In this document: in pieces, positions 12,130 through 24,180 of the stretch
Numbering within the stretch: position 1 is the stretch's first letter
How the letters are laid out: each line of letters starts with the position of its first letter
Assembly (NCBI GenBank): GCA_009363875.1
Contig: CM018686.1
Location: 1,550,001-1,614,000, forward strand
Direction of reading: 5' to 3'
Length of the DNA: 64,000 bases
DNA from: Mikania micrantha
Taxonomy: Eukaryota > Streptophyta > Magnoliopsida > Asterales > Asteraceae
Made by a program: the position numbers and the translations under genes
Notes under the pieces: generated by a model
What the model saw: only the letters and a program-made list of their open reading frames with translations
Told to the model about the DNA's origin: nothing
The model's database searches: none

Positions 12130-12330
12130 AGCAGGACGACAATCACTTGTGGAGTGTGGGCTTGCATCTATCTTCAACACTTATGAACAATCAGGAATTA
12201 ACAATTGATGTAGACACAAGAACTGTGGCAAAAAATTTTCATTTTGAATTAGCAAAATTATGCTACAAATGTATTACATATACTTTTAAGGAGGAAAATA
12301 AATAAAATTGATCGTGTGGATTACTTTATA
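12130..12330 (+). pseudogene. Ulp1-like MULE gene, C-terminal part after the solo LTR
   Basis: This continues the gene broken at 9629. Catalytic-cysteine motif TCGVWACIYLQHL is readable with Cys codon 12148-12150, then after a frameshift NNQELTIDVDTRTVAK and FELAKLCYK. Together with the His and Asp near 9351 and 9412 this completes a C48-type triad, now split by 2.5 kb of LTR. A stop follows near 12303. Confidence 0.7.
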
Positions 12331-12372
12331 AAAAAGTTTATTTATATTTCAATAAATTTATGTACTTCAAGT

Positions 12373-12383
12373 CTCTATAAATA
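12373..12383 (+). promoter_or_regulatory. TATA-like motif upstream of a short ORF
   Basis: CTATAAATACC lies about 90-110 bp upstream of the ORF at 12464/12486. It has the shape of a plant TATA box, but it sits in AT-rich sequence, so chance is possible. Confidence 0.4.
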
Positions 12384-12463
12384 CCCACACATGAGATGAC
12401 TTTGTAAAGAAGAAAAAAAATGTTAAATAGTAAAAAAAAAATTCAATCCCAAAACCATCTCAT

Positions 12464-12880
12464 GTGGATGTTCCCGAAAGCCATATGAACACACCAAATG
12501 CAACTGATAATGTCGTTCCCCACCTTCCATATGAGCCTGTTGTTGTTCCTCAACCTGCGAATCATGATGTTCATGCTCCACATCCCCGTGAGGATGATCC
12601 TCTGCCGAATATAGACCCTCTAGCATGGAGTGAAGGTGAAAATGATGTGTTTTGGAATTGGACTTTTGATAACCTATTTCCTAAAAACGTAACACAACAA
12701 GAAAATTAAATGAAGAGGAATATCAACAAAGAAGAAGAGGACATACCTGACTATCAAGTGGATTTTCCACCTGATGTCGATGAAGTAACAATAAGTAGAT
12801 GGGTGAACTAGGACCCATGGGAAAATGAACGTAATACAGACTCTGATTATTCGTTAGACTCAATTTTTAATAATTAGTTT
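12464..12880 (+). pseudogene. Unrecognised acidic, proline/histidine-rich ORFs
   Basis: The frame at 12464-12709 has its first ATG at 12486. It encodes a short polar protein rich in Pro, His and Asp (for example HDVHAPHPREDDPLP) ending with a Trp/Phe-rich stretch (ENDVFWNWTF). Directly after it, 12710-12880 holds a second acidic frame with DIPDYQVDFPPD, one internal stop (near 12810) and an end DSDYSLDSIFNN. I do not recognise either. They may be the tail exons of the preceding Ulp1 MULE gene or a small gene of their own. Confidence 0.4.
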
Positions 12881-13003
12881 TACTTTAGTTGTTTATTATA
12901 ATTGTGTTGTTTATGTAATGTTGTTAAGTATAATATATGATAATGTTACTTAACATTAATTAAAAATTTAATATATAAATATATATAATGATATGTCATA
13001 ACA

Positions 13004-13011
13004 CTATAAAA
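13004..13011 (+). promoter_or_regulatory. TATA box upstream of the ORF at 13092
   Basis: A TATAAAAA motif lies about 85 bp before ATG 13092, followed by a C/T-rich leader (TTCTCTCAAATCTTCAATCC), a typical plant core-promoter layout. It was judged by motif and spacing only. Confidence 0.5.
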
Positions 13012-13091
13012 ACACTCAAACTCTTATTCTTTCTAACTCATTCATCTTCTCTCAAATCTTCAATCCTTACCTTGTTTCTTAAACTGTAGAA

Positions 13092-13391
13092 ATGTCTAAT
13101 CGGCAAGGTAAAGATTTGATTAACAAAGATGACAACTGTCAACCAGTATTGAAATCGATCTTAGAAAAACTTACGAATCCAAATAATCGTTATCAATCTT
13201 ATTCTTCTACGTCCAAATCCACAGATCAAAATCCATGCCAAAAAGAACCAGAAAATTCTTCGGAATATGAACAACAAGCTGACTCAACTGAGCAAAGATC
13301 ACATACATGGGCGATACCAGAAGACGAGTCCGATAATTGGTCCAAAGATGTTATTAATTTCTGTAATAACGGGGACAACTCGTTTTTTTAA
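13092..13391 (+). CDS. Small polar protein, perhaps exon 1 of a Ulp1-like gene
   Basis: ATG at 13092, 99 codons. The product is hydrophilic, rich in Ser, Asn, Gln and Glu (for example SEYEQQADSTEQRS), and ends DVINFCNNGDNSFF. No membrane segment or known domain is visible. It begins just downstream of a TATA box and C/T-rich leader, and the Ulp1-like exons at 13570-14276 follow on the same strand, so it may be the N-terminal exon of that gene. It could also be a chance ORF in a decayed element. Confidence 0.4.
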   Translation: MSNRQGKDLINKDDNCQPVLKSILEKLTNPNNRYQSYSSTSKSTDQNPCQKEPENSSEYEQQADSTEQRSHTWAIPEDESDNWSKDVINFCNNGDNSFF

Positions 13392-13569
13392 TTCTGTTGT
13401 GTTTTATACTCCTCTTAAAATTGTTCCACGTTTTGGGGGTATTCTCTTGGGTTATATGGGAAACAGTTACCTATCAGCTGCTATAATAATTTATTCTTAT
13501 ATTTTTGATAAATATATGTTACAAAACATTGTGTAACTGTTTTTCACATTTTACAACACATTGAAGGTC

Positions 13570-14276
13570 GGGTTGGAAGAATGATGAATTTGAGAAGTTG
13601 ACAAGTGGAAAAGAAAGAAAACAAAAATATGCGTTGGACAATTTTACTTCCAAATACTTACCGTTGGACAATTCTTCCACCTCAGTTTATGAAATTGTTA
13701 ATTACACAAAACAATGATGCTGGTTCTTATGTTAATGGAACAAAAAAATTATATCCTAACTTGTGTCAAGTTGATGCGGTAATAAATATTTAGTGTATTA
13801 TTTTATTAATAAATTTAATTTAAAAAATAATAAAATGTCAAAAAATTTTGTAGGTGTATGTGCTGATATGTATTAAAGAGCAACAATGGGTTCTTCTCCA
13901 AATTGACATACAAACATTTAAAACACAACCGCATATTACTGATGCATGTGAAACGTCTTGTGATGAATCTCGTTGTATTCACCGTCTGCTTTACCCAAAA
14001 ATCACTGAATTTGAGTCATTGTTTTCTTCTTTATTGTACAATGTTTCTTATTTGGAAACATTGGGGAATACTCAGATCAAGAAGTTAACATTATCAAATA
14101 TACAAGTATGGCCAACTGAGAGAGCCTGATAAAAATTCAGGGATCCTTCTTTGCATGTTACTAAGAAATGTGGCTGAAAACAAAGGATTTAATTTTCAAG
14201 AAGAAATTGAAGTAGATTGTTATATATTTCGACTATTTACTGCAAATGAATTTTATAAAGGTCGTGTAACGATTTA
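13570..14276 (+). pseudogene. Second Ulp1-like protease pseudogene with altered catalytic residues
   Basis: Exons read RWTILPPQFMKLL and YPNLCQVDA up to 13778; a 75-bp AT-rich intron (GT 13779 to AG 13853) follows. The next exon continues in phase with VYVLICIKEQQWVLLQID. After a frameshift near 14115 the frame resumes as DKNSGILLCMLLRN and FRLFTANEFYKGR, stopping near 14274. This is the Ulp1 (C48) pattern, but Gln stands where the catalytic His of HW is expected and Ser where the Cys of CG is expected, so it could not work as a cysteine protease. It is a different lineage from the gene at 7133. Confidence 0.6.
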
Positions 14277-14508
14277 ATATCATTTTTTTATTACTTTTTA
14301 TAATGAATTTAGTTTCTTAACTTTGTTATTTTGATGATTTTTTGTTTACATTTCCACATATATATACAGTGACAATGATAACAAATCCATATTCACAAAC
14401 AATATACAATATCATTACAACACAAATAATAAATATAACCCAAAAAATATCATTAGAATCCAAGTGGTTTTAACACCAAGCAAAAACATAAGTTACAAAT
14501 TAAGGATT
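14277..14508. other. AT-rich spacer, no gene
   Basis: No coding or RNA feature is seen. The last 40 bases (phrases TTTTAACACCAA, AAAACATAA, AGTTACAAA) recur on the far side of the next LTR (16680-16770), indicating a short older repeat into which that LTR inserted. Confidence 0.4.
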
Positions 14509-16679
14509 TGTAACGACCCATTTTGGAAAAATATTTTAAAACGGATATAATTGGTGTATAACTATGTTTTAAATATTAATTGGTGGGTGTTCAAATAATA
14601 ATTGCTACCTACAATTATATTGTGGGTGTTAACTAATTTAACTGATTTAGTTATAACTAGATAAAGTTCATAGTAATAGAGGGACCAAAGCTGCCAATAG
14701 CTGAAACTTGTAAATGGTAGGTTAAGATGTTGACTTGGTCAAAATCTGGTCATAAGACCATCTCTTTTGCTGAAAAACGTGAACCAAGAGATGGGGAGGA
14801 GGAGGTAGCTGACAAACTTCAAAGTTTGATCAAATTGGTGCTTATACAACATCTAATATCTAGGTAAGTTTGATCAAGTTTGATCTAATATCTCATGCAA
14901 TCATATATTGGAGTTCTTCTTGCATCATACAACATCTAGGTAAGTGATTTTGGGTGTTTTGGTGCAAATCTTTGTGGGTCTTATATGGGGTATGAATGGG
15001 GTATGGTGAAATACGAAATTGGGTGTTTGAAGGGTGTTAAATGTTGTTATTCTTAGTGATTATCATCTAGGAACAACATTTTGATCATCTCATTGGGTTT
15101 GGTGTGTATGATGAAAATGGAGTGCTTGCATGTTCATGAGGAAGATGCACTAGGGGTTTTAAAATGGGTGGTAGATGATAGCTTAGATGATAGTTTATGT
15201 TTTCTAACATTTGAAATTGTATAACATTGGTGAAATTGAATGATTAGAAACATAAATGGAGGATTGATGGGGTTTTGTGTGTAGTTGAATTGTGTAGGAG
15301 AATTTCTTGCACCTAAGTTGCTTGATGAAATGTCTACAATTTGAATTTTTGTTAAAAACACATTTAAGGGGGGTGGGTGAAGTGAACTAGTTGTCATAAT
15401 CATAAAATGTGTAATTTTATGATTAATGGGTCATTTGGATGTAATTTAAATATAATTGATGAAAGGGTGTCAAATTGGTGTAATTTGACTATTTATGGTC
15501 AACACTTGTATTGAACATATAAGTATGATATGTGAGGCAATAGTGAAAGTGGTAGTAGAACCAAAAGACCTGGAAAGGAGATCTTGTTGTTGGATAGCCC
15601 ATTGGGACAAGGTAAGTCACACAATTCTTCTACTTAATGTATGCAAATGTGTTAGGCATATATGAACGTTTAAAGTGGAAGATTTGACTTTTGGTGAACT
15701 GGTGATTGATTACTTGTTGTTTGACAATAATATGCAATAGGTGGTGTATTGCTTAATTTATTGTTGATATGGTGTTTATTTGCTCATTATGATTGGATTT
15801 TGTTTCTACTTTTATGTGTGGTGAATGTATGGAAATAGTTTACAAGGTGTGTGGATTTATATTTGAAACTAACTTGAATTGGTGTTATGAATCACAAGTG
15901 GTGTGATCATGAATTTGGATCATTCACAAGGTTTGTGAAGGTCCTAAATTGGTGAAATCAAGTTGGTGTGATTGTTCAACTTGAGATATCTTGGTGTAAT
16001 AAGATTTCTTTGGTGTTTTGGGTGAAAACGACCCGTTAGTAAATCGTTTTGTTGTTGTGCTTTATTAAGTCACCTAAGTATGTTTGGGACTTGATTATTA
16101 TGTTGTTATGGAATGCATTTGGAGTAATGGAATGGTTGGAAACGGTCGGGGGAGGTTTCGGGTGTTAAAAAGTGTAAAAAAACCGGAATTGACCTGTAGC
16201 TAGGCGCCTAGTGCTCCTGACGGGCGCCGGGTGCGCCCAAAATGTTTTGTAGTGCGCCTACCAGTGCGCTCAAAATGCTGAAAAATGGCTTTTTGACCCC
16301 AATTTGTTGTCATACTTCACCATAAGGGTGGTTTGAGTTTGGGGAAGATATGGGGGTGTTTACTTAGTTCTAACAAACTAACGGTGACTTAAATATGGTG
16401 TTTTGTAGGTGAAAATAAAGGATGAAAGCGGACGTGGTCGAATATATTTATGGACTCGTGATCAAACACACTTGATGGACTAAACCATTATCTTGTATAT
16501 ATGTGTTTATGTATTATTGGAGTCTTTTAAAAGTCACATACTTCAACTTTTACTTGGTTTAATGTTGATGTTTTGTGATAAACTAGTTAGTATGTGGTTT
16601 TAAAGTTAAAAATTTTGGACCAAATTTGAATTGTTGTTTTAATACATGTGTCATACGTGTGTGGGTTTTGGGGCTTACA
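14509..16679 (+). mobile_element. Probable solo LTR (2171 bp)
   Basis: It opens TGTAACGACCC, a common start of plant gypsy LTRs, and closes GGGGCTTACA. There is no primer site or coding sequence after it. Flanks GGATT (14504-14508) and GAATT (16681-16685) look like an imperfect 5-bp target duplication, offset by one T. A short GC-rich island with GGCGCC-type phrases lies at 16190-16280. The ORF at 15134-15403 on the minus strand has no recognisable domain. Confidence 0.65.
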
Positions 16680-17231
16680 TGAATTGATAACTTAACACAA
16701 ATAAAAACATAAAGTTACAAAATAAGAAATTGATAACTTAACACAATGATTTTAACACCAATAAAAACATAAAATGTGTTATAATCAAATAATTGATTTA
16801 TTATTCAATCTTTTCACTTTGAATGTTTTATTCCTGATAGAACCGTCGTGTTAGATTGTCAATCGACGTGACAATCCTTTTATGTAATAACAAGTCATGT
16901 GATCAGTCGGTGAAAGTGGCCACATGACATTCTCTTAAGTTTTTTTTCTTGTGATTTGTATTATGTAGATAAATAGATAACAAGTAGAGTAATGAATATA
17001 ACATGATCTGTATTATGTAGATAAATCAACAAATGATGATTTGTTGTTGAAAACGGAAGTAGCTCAAATTTATACCATTTCCATTCGTAAGTGAACTTCA
17101 TCACTTCATGTAAGAAAAGCGAAGTGTGGCTCAATGAAGTGGAGAAAGTCCATTTATATAGAAAATGAAAATGGTAGAAGCAGTGTCAATAATTGAGGTC
17201 TTCATATGTATTTTTTAAATTAGGTGATATG
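16680..17231. other. Intergenic, with a short tandem duplication
   Basis: About 45 bp containing TTGATAACTTAACACAA and AATAAAAACATAAA is present twice at 16680-16775. The rest is AT-rich without ORFs. TTTATATAGAAAA near 17152 resembles a TATA box, but nothing coding follows. Confidence 0.4.
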
Positions 17232-17873
17232 TGTCACACCCCCACCTCTCATCACCTGATGATGATGTCACTGATCACTCTGAAAATGTTGCGTAAGCAA
17301 AGTGGTGATGTCTCAGAGATGGGGTGCAACTTACTTGATCCGGTATCACACACATATTAACTTAAAGATATTACATTACAAGGATAAAGTTACGATTACA
17401 ACGACAAGTTACTATTTATACTTAAATACACTATACAAACTGAGTTATTTAATTACATGTGCCTGATAATGCAATCTCACCAGTCGTCAATGTCTACCTG
17501 CAAAATGGTCAAGTTTAAAAAGTCGACACAAAGGAGTTCGTAATGATTTATCCACACAATATGATATGATATGCAAGATATTGATGCGCAGTTCCAAAGA
17601 TAACCATGGGACCCATATTTAGTTTCTTTCAGACTGAAATGTTCTGTTCAGTGAAGATACTACCCGTCGGAAAATATCTTTGTGCCTCATTCTTAATGTC
17701 TATCACAAAACTTAAGCTGATATTGGAAACAGGTAACAAACGTATACACGAAAGGGAGTTGCAAGCTCTCGGAAAATGGGTTGTCAGCCAATACTACTAT
17801 CATTGTTTCCTGTTTGGCCCCACATGGGTTCACTAGATACGTGTCCAGTCCTCATAGGTAGTATACTTAGTTT
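17232..17873 (-). mobile_element. Truncated LTR fragment, relative of the TGTCACACC LTRs
   Basis: It opens TGTCACACCCCC like the LTRs at 2751, 21080 and 37822, and has a diverged version of their first 500 bp (a CACCTG phrase, then AGTCGACACA and GAGTTCGTAATG). It ends abruptly at the start of the plus Tekay element. No primer site adjoins it. The missing part is not found beyond 33255, so a deletion or rearrangement occurred. Confidence 0.55.
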
Positions 17874-20441
17874 GAAGACAATCTGACATTTCCGGGTTAA
17901 CCCCGTTAATAAAAACTAACGGAAATGATACGAAATTATACAAAACAAACTATAGGGACTGAAAATGAATAAAATTATTCCTAAATCTTTAATTTACTAG
18001 AATTAAACTTACAAGTAGGATCAATTTTGACTTTAGAAGTCAAAATTTCAGCCATATGAGCAATCAAACTTAAAATTTATAGTAAATTAGTGTAATTGCT
18101 CGAATTAAACCTCAATAATTATCACAATAATGATTATTAACCATAATCATCGGTTATGGAACCATTAACTCGTCGAATTAAACCAAAATGATAACTAAAA
18201 GTCGAAACCGCTTCTAACCATTATCAAATCGGTATAACTGAATCGAAATACATCAAATTTGAACTTCCTAGACCTTAGTCGGCATAATTAGAAGCCTTTG
18301 CATAACATATTTCGATTCCAGAGACATCGGATAGAAGAATTGGTCGGGAGAGGCTGAAACTCAAGCCACAAAGTCAAACTACAACAAATTAAAACCAAAC
18401 AAGGTAAGAATCTGATTCAACACATCCTAAAAGGTCCGACTAGGTGTAACCCCAAGATAATTTCAAGTTCTAATATCGAATTGATCAAATTCGATTTCTA
18501 GGGTTCTTGAACACGAACGATTTGGGTTTTTCTATCAAAACGAGTTCAAGAATCAAATTAAAACCTACACAGAGATTCGAAATATCATTCTTAATGAAAA
18601 TCACATGTCAATTTCATCTAATTACAACGAATTGATCGTGTTCAAATTCTAGGGTTTATCATTTTGGTTTTGATTCAAATGGCCTCAAAAATCAAATTAA
18701 AGGGTACCTTAGTTTCAGAGGGCCTCGACTAACATACCCATCATATCAATTTTGATAAACTATATTGAATTGAGTAAAAACCGGTTTCACGTTTTAGATT
18801 AGAAAACATTTTATGGGTTGTGATCTAAACGAAAGCAAAAATCAAATTAAATGATACAGAAGCCTACGAAATCTCTAGTTTGATGAAACTTCTATGAGTG
18901 TATGGGTTATTATACACTGATTCAGTTCGATTGAATTAGGAGTTATGGAACTCAAGTTCAAAACCTTGCGAGTACTATTTTGTTAACTTGTATTGATCTT
19001 TAATCAAATTGGGACCACCAGTGAACTCGATTGGATTTAGAGAATCATAGCCCCATCGTTCAAGAATCGATCGAATTCGAAACAACGGTCAATTAACCTA
19101 AATTGGTTCGGTTTAATAAAATAAGGGGAAAACGATTTCAGGGTAGTTATAAACATTTAAAATGAAACCTGTTAATGAAATCTAAAACAGAGGAGATGGT
19201 AGGGAGTGTGTGTGGTGAAGTGGAGGTCGTGGGTTCGAACCACACCTCTGCCATTTTGTTAAATATTAGATTTTTTTATAGTTTTGGTCATATCTTATTC
19301 GTTTGAACTCCAATTTAGTCTGTTTCAGTTTTGTTGGAATCGAAATAGAATTCCGAACAAAATAAAATAATAAAATTTATATTTGGACTCGAAATTTTAG
19401 TCGCGTGTGTTTACACGTGTGAAAACATAACCGTACCTACACAATGAAATAAGCAAACGAATTTGAAACCATGCGTATATTGGTATGTATATTTCAAACA
19501 ATCTCACATACGTGTGTTGACACGTATGTGATTTCAAACATAAAACAATATCCCGAATAACACAAAGTTGTTAAAACACAGATTCTTCGTAGAGGATTTT
19601 TCTGCGCGATTTCACGTGTGATCATTCTGTTTGCTATCAAAGGTGCGTACGTGGCCCATTTTCTTATTTTAACTGTTTTGGGGGAGAAATATGTGCAAAC
19701 AAACATTTTAGATACATATCACTTACATGAGTTAGCTATTTACGATAAGTGCGAACATAGCATTACAAGTCCTTACATTTCGAACCGTTTAGTTTGCCGT
19801 AGTGCAAAGCGTGGTAGTTGAAGATAGATCTATTGGGTTTTGACAAACCTCACTTGGTAGATTGTAGGTCTACGCAGGTATTTAACTAGCCAATTTACAT
19901 TACTATTGTTTATGCTAAACAATAGTGGAAAGGCAAATAACATTCTAACAGTCAGCTTCGGTGTCGACCGCTTATGTAAATAGTACAAATGACTAGCTAT
20001 CGTGACTATGCATGTGTGATTATGTTATCTGCAAACATTTCGTTTCAAACAGTTGTTTCAAACATTTGTGATTAAACAAACCTGTGTATGCACCAACCAT
20101 TGTGTTGACTTAATTTACATGTTTTCTCAGGACGTTAAGGTACAAGAACAAGCAAGCATGGACTAGGAGAACGAGTCTCATGCATATTTCACATTACATT
20201 TGTTTTGGATTAGAATTTGGACATTTAAGATTTTGAATTTTAATATACAGTTTTAAAACCGTTACGTTTGTTATTGTTTTAAAAACGCTTCCGCAACGTT
20301 AGAAATTTGATATTACAGTTTTAGACCAAAGTTATCTTTGAAGTGCATATAGAGGTCTTCGTTATGTCTAATGATCTGAGATCCTGGTTTTTCACGTCCC
20401 AAACGGTATGATTCCGTTAGTTGAAAATTAGGGGTGTGACA
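17874..20441 (+). repeat. 5' LTR of the plus Tekay element
   Basis: Homologous to 30680-33255 over its full length, with scattered substitutions and small indels. The first bases are altered: GAAGACAATCTGACA here against TGTGACAATCCGACA in the 3' copy. It ends GGGGTGTGACA, 3 bases before the primer site. It contains a tRNA-like segment at 19188-19253. Confidence 0.88.
19188..19253 (+). other. tRNA-like segment inside the LTR (not a tRNA gene)
   Basis: Sixty-six bases start CAGAGG and end CCTCTG followed by CCA, so six acceptor-like pairs are possible. A perfect B-box, GGTTCGAACC, lies at 19232-19241 in a GTGG/CCAC arm. The D-arm/A-box and anticodon arm are poor. The 3' LTR carries the same segment (32018-32093) with GGTTCGAACA. 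It may be a tRNA or SINE relic captured by the LTR. Confidence 0.4.
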
Positions 20442-20444
20442 GAT

Positions 20445-20457
20445 TGGTATCAGAGCC
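20445..20457 (+). other. Primer binding site (tRNA-iMet)
   Basis: TGGTATCAGAGCC, complementary to the initiator methionine tRNA 3' end, lies 3 bases after the 5' LTR. It sets the orientation of the element as plus. Confidence 0.9.
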
Positions 20458-20576
20458 CTTGGTTATAGCAAACTAGGTTTGCATTATTAGACTGAGACTA
20501 TAACTGTTAGACATTAGACACGTGTTTACGCATCTGAGTTTTGCATAGTATTTACATATGGTATTATGTAACATAT

Positions 20577-21079
20577 ATGGTGGCACCATCACCACCGCAT
20601 GTGATCGTAGTTGAGGATGAGGAGCCGATAGCTCCAGCATTGCAGGAGTACGAGGGGGATACGGATGAGGATCTCGAGGAGGCCCCGATGGAGGATTCGA
20701 AGGAGGATCCCGATGAGGATGACCCGGAGGAGGATCCTGAGGAGGATCCTAAGGAGGCACCGCAGGAGGACCCACAGGAGGCTCCTAATGAGGATCCCGC
20801 TGAGGAGTCTTCCGACCGTATGCCACCTACATTTCGTGCCTCTAAGAGGCCACGATTTGAGTCTGATGATATTGCCCGACTGACCTGGGAGTCAAAGCTG
20901 ATGATAGGATCGAGCACCTCGCGCAGGAGCTTAGGGATATGAACGCTCAATACGCAGGGCTTCGTAGTGTAGTCCAGGGATGGAGACTCACATCATACAT
21001 CTGACTACACGAGTGTAGGAGGAGGAACATCGAGCTGACATCGCTGAGGGGAGATTGATTGCGTTGGAGGAGCAGTTTA
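20577..21079 (+). pseudogene. Extra acidic ORF between primer site and gag, 5' part
   Basis: From ATG 20577 the frame encodes an N-terminus with VIVVEDEEPIAP, then a repetitive acidic tract of EEDP/EAPQ units, then a basic patch (ASKRPRF). A frameshift near 20895 puts the following coiled-coil-like segment (EHLAQELRDMNAQYAGLRS) in another frame. The solo LTR interrupts it at 21080 and it resumes at 25359, ending EFISD-type acidic sequence at TGA 25450-25452. I know no enzyme domain in it. It is separate from gag, which starts at 25684. It may be an accessory or extended leader protein of this Tekay lineage. Confidence 0.5.
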
Positions 21080-23219
21080 TGTCACACCCCGGGCCGGCGG
21101 GAACAGATCGGGTTTTCCCATCGGGCGGAAGGTTCCTGGGGCGCGATATCTTTGAGTGATAATCAAATGATCAGATTGTTTACATAGCACATGATAAATA
21201 AATGAGAAATGCTAATACATCAATGCTATAGAATTACAAGATTAAATTACACTGTATCGTTCATAATTTAATCAAGTAAACCTACCAAAAGAATCAATGT
21301 AACTATATCTTGTATATGTACAAGATATACAAAAGCTGATTCATTGTTTTGTCACCAAAAGCATGCAACACAAAATAAAGCTAGGTCTTCTAAAAGTCCA
21401 CTAGCTAGGTCCTTGCATGTAAGTGTCTACACCTGTTCGTCACCTGAGAAACATGTATTTAAACAAAGTCAACACTAGGTTGGTGAGTTCATAAGTAAGT
21501 TAGTTGAAAACTCTGATTCAATCACATGCATAATCACAATGTTTTGTTATGTTGCTTGTATTTTGTGGATCATTTGTTCACCTAATAGCTCCTCAATAGT
21601 TATATTCACGAGCACTATGTTATCCTAGTAGTGATGCTTATATATAGGGCATATGTAAGGGAGCCAAGCCCTAGCCAACATCCCACCACATCACTACTAG
21701 AACTCCACACTACTTGTAATACAACTATTGATTTCCATTCTCATGTTTACTCATTTCTTGATCATCTGTGTTCCCATGAATAGAATAATATAATGAAAGC
21801 GTTGTAGTTATCAAACCGAAGTATTGACAACCATTTGTATAGTAAGGATGTTAGATTCAGTAAATATGTTCCTTGTATTATTCTATTATCTGTGTGTTAA
21901 CTGTTATGTTACACCTTTAATTAATTAAAAGTGTTAGTTAACTGTTCATCATGTATCTCAAATGCAACGTATAGAATCCGAATGGAATCCATTGTAATCC
22001 TCACATAATCAGATTTCAATGCATTCCATTCTCTCCTATCCCGCCGTGTGATCCCAAGGCCTTTACGTGGGATTGTTTCATGTAATTAACAAAGTCGAAT
22101 AAGAACTAGTCTTATTACATTATGTTAATCAGGTGTGATTGGCAAGCATACCCATGAAGTTACGTTACAATGGTCGCCGTTCACTGTAATCCATATGTTC
22201 ACCATGTAATCCTTAAGCCGTAGTAAGAACAAGTCTTAGTACCCTTAAGTAACGCAGGTGGTGGATACTCAATGCGATCATACTACCCAGTAGTATGTTT
22301 TTAGGGTATAGATCAAATGTTATAAGAAATTGACTTATCACACTTGATCATTTATGATGTGGAATGATATTCAGAAGATATTTTATCTTCTGGTCATTCA
22401 TGTGCTGTGAAGTGTCACCATGTTTCACTGTAGTAGTTCTCATTGTTTATTTGTGTATGAATTATCTCAATGTTTGTTCCTGTAGGAATAACTAAGTGTT
22501 ATAAGATAAATCTTACAACGGAGTTATCCCAATGTGTTGATGATTATAAAAGTACATTATCATAATGTTCTGAGTTTCCCTGTTATCTCATGATCATACT
22601 AGCATGCATACAATGATTAACGATAATAAACAATTTAATATTATCAAAATCAAAGTATAAATGACATGTTAAGCAAAACTTTTAAATAAATAAAAGTAAA
22701 CATGTTTCTCAGCCCCAAGAGTTAAAATCAGTTAAGATTAAAGTAAAAGGGGCATATGAACTCACCTTGTAGTAGTAGGGTTGACTTAGCTTAAAAGGAT
22801 GAACACACGCGCTCTTGATTGTACTTGGATTTGTTTCACGATCCTGTATTGAATTCACATTGTATTTACTTATAAGTATAAGTTGTGAGGTTTGTGCGCG
22901 TGTATGTGTTAGTCCTAAAGTTGACTAACACTAGTGGGTTGCGGTCTTTATTCGGCCCTGATTTTCATGGTTGTAAATTATGTTAACCCTCATTTTGTCC
23001 AAGTTGAGCTTGACCTTACATGAGTATATTCTTGAATTCTTATAGTTTACAATTGTTAACCTTGGATTCTTGTTTAAAGTTGATAACCTCTTATTACTTT
23101 GCAAAAATCCTGAATAACTTGTTTCATAGTTAATAAATAACTATGATGTTAATTCTTGCGAAACTTAATGTTTTTTATATATTGCCCTTAACTAATCCAA
23201 CTTGTTACTTTAATTTTTT

Positions 23220-24180
23220 TTATCATGTGGGCCGAATAATATTCGAGTGGAACATATCTATAAAGGCCCAAATGAATTTAAATATGGTCCCTTGGAGCGT
23301 GCTATTGGGCCGGTTTCTCATGGTGTTGGGCTGCCCAAGATGGGCCAACTAGATATAAATGGGGTTAAGCCCAAAGTGTTGGGCCAATTCCTGTAAACTG
23401 TGGGCCGATTAGAACATAGGTCTAGGGAGTTGGGCTGTGGATGAAGTTGGGCCGAATTCAAAGGCTATTGGGCTAAGGATATCATGGTCAAAGAGTAATA
23501 ATTTGGGCTGGGGTATGAATGTGGGCTGTTCAAGTATTGGGCCCAGAATAAATGTAGTTCGACCTATGGTTTATGCTTGGGTCGACGCTTTTCCAAAAGA
23601 AAACATGATGCGGCTAAGGTGATCGAGTTTTCTGGGATTTCTGGGACCTGCTACCTTTCCGGCGAACCTTATAGTTCGTGTTTACAAAGGTTCGGGCAGC
23701 AACACCCCCTGGCCCAGCTAAGGTTCGTGGTATTCGAGGGTCTCATGGTTCGTTAACACTGATAGGTTAGGCTCGCATGAGTCTGCTGTGCAAGGTTCGC
23801 ACATGGTTCGGCCATAACAGATGGGTTCGTCTACCGAAGGTTCGGTGGTGAGTAGAAGGCTCGGTTGACAAGGTTCATGGTTTAGGAGAAGGTTTGTAGC
23901 TAGATGGGTGTGCATGACAGAAGGTTCGTAGCCCACTAACAAGAAAGGTTCGTCACTGTGATGATTCGTTGGTCCAGTAGGGTTCGCCAACTCCCATGGG
24001 TTCGTGAATAGAAGGCAAGGTTCGCCTAGGGCTCGAGAATGATGATGAAGGTTCGGCAGAAATTGGTTCGTTGCCTTCAGTTGCAGAAAGGTTCGACGAT
24101 GTGTGATGTGGGTTCGTGACCCATGTTCTTGCCAGCCACTGTTCGGCACCACCACACACACACGAACCTGCACCTTCCCC
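23220..24180. repeat. GGGCC and GGTTCG motif arrays within the solo LTR
   Basis: At 23220-23530 GGGCC/GGGCT words recur every 20-40 bp. At 23640-24180 GGTTCG recurs roughly every 25-30 bp in irregular sequence. The spacing is not periodic, so this is a motif cluster and not a satellite. The same arrangement is seen in the other TGTCACACC LTRs. Confidence 0.65.

Noticed and set aside
19188..19253. A functional tRNA gene
   Set aside because: The B-box is perfect and the acceptor ends pair, but the A-box, D-arm and anticodon arm do not fold convincingly, and it lies in an LTR present twice.
20564..20950. 128-codon Ser-rich minus-strand ORF
   Set aside because: It is the antisense shadow of the acidic ORF, whose purine-rich repeat reads as Ser/Gly on the other strand.
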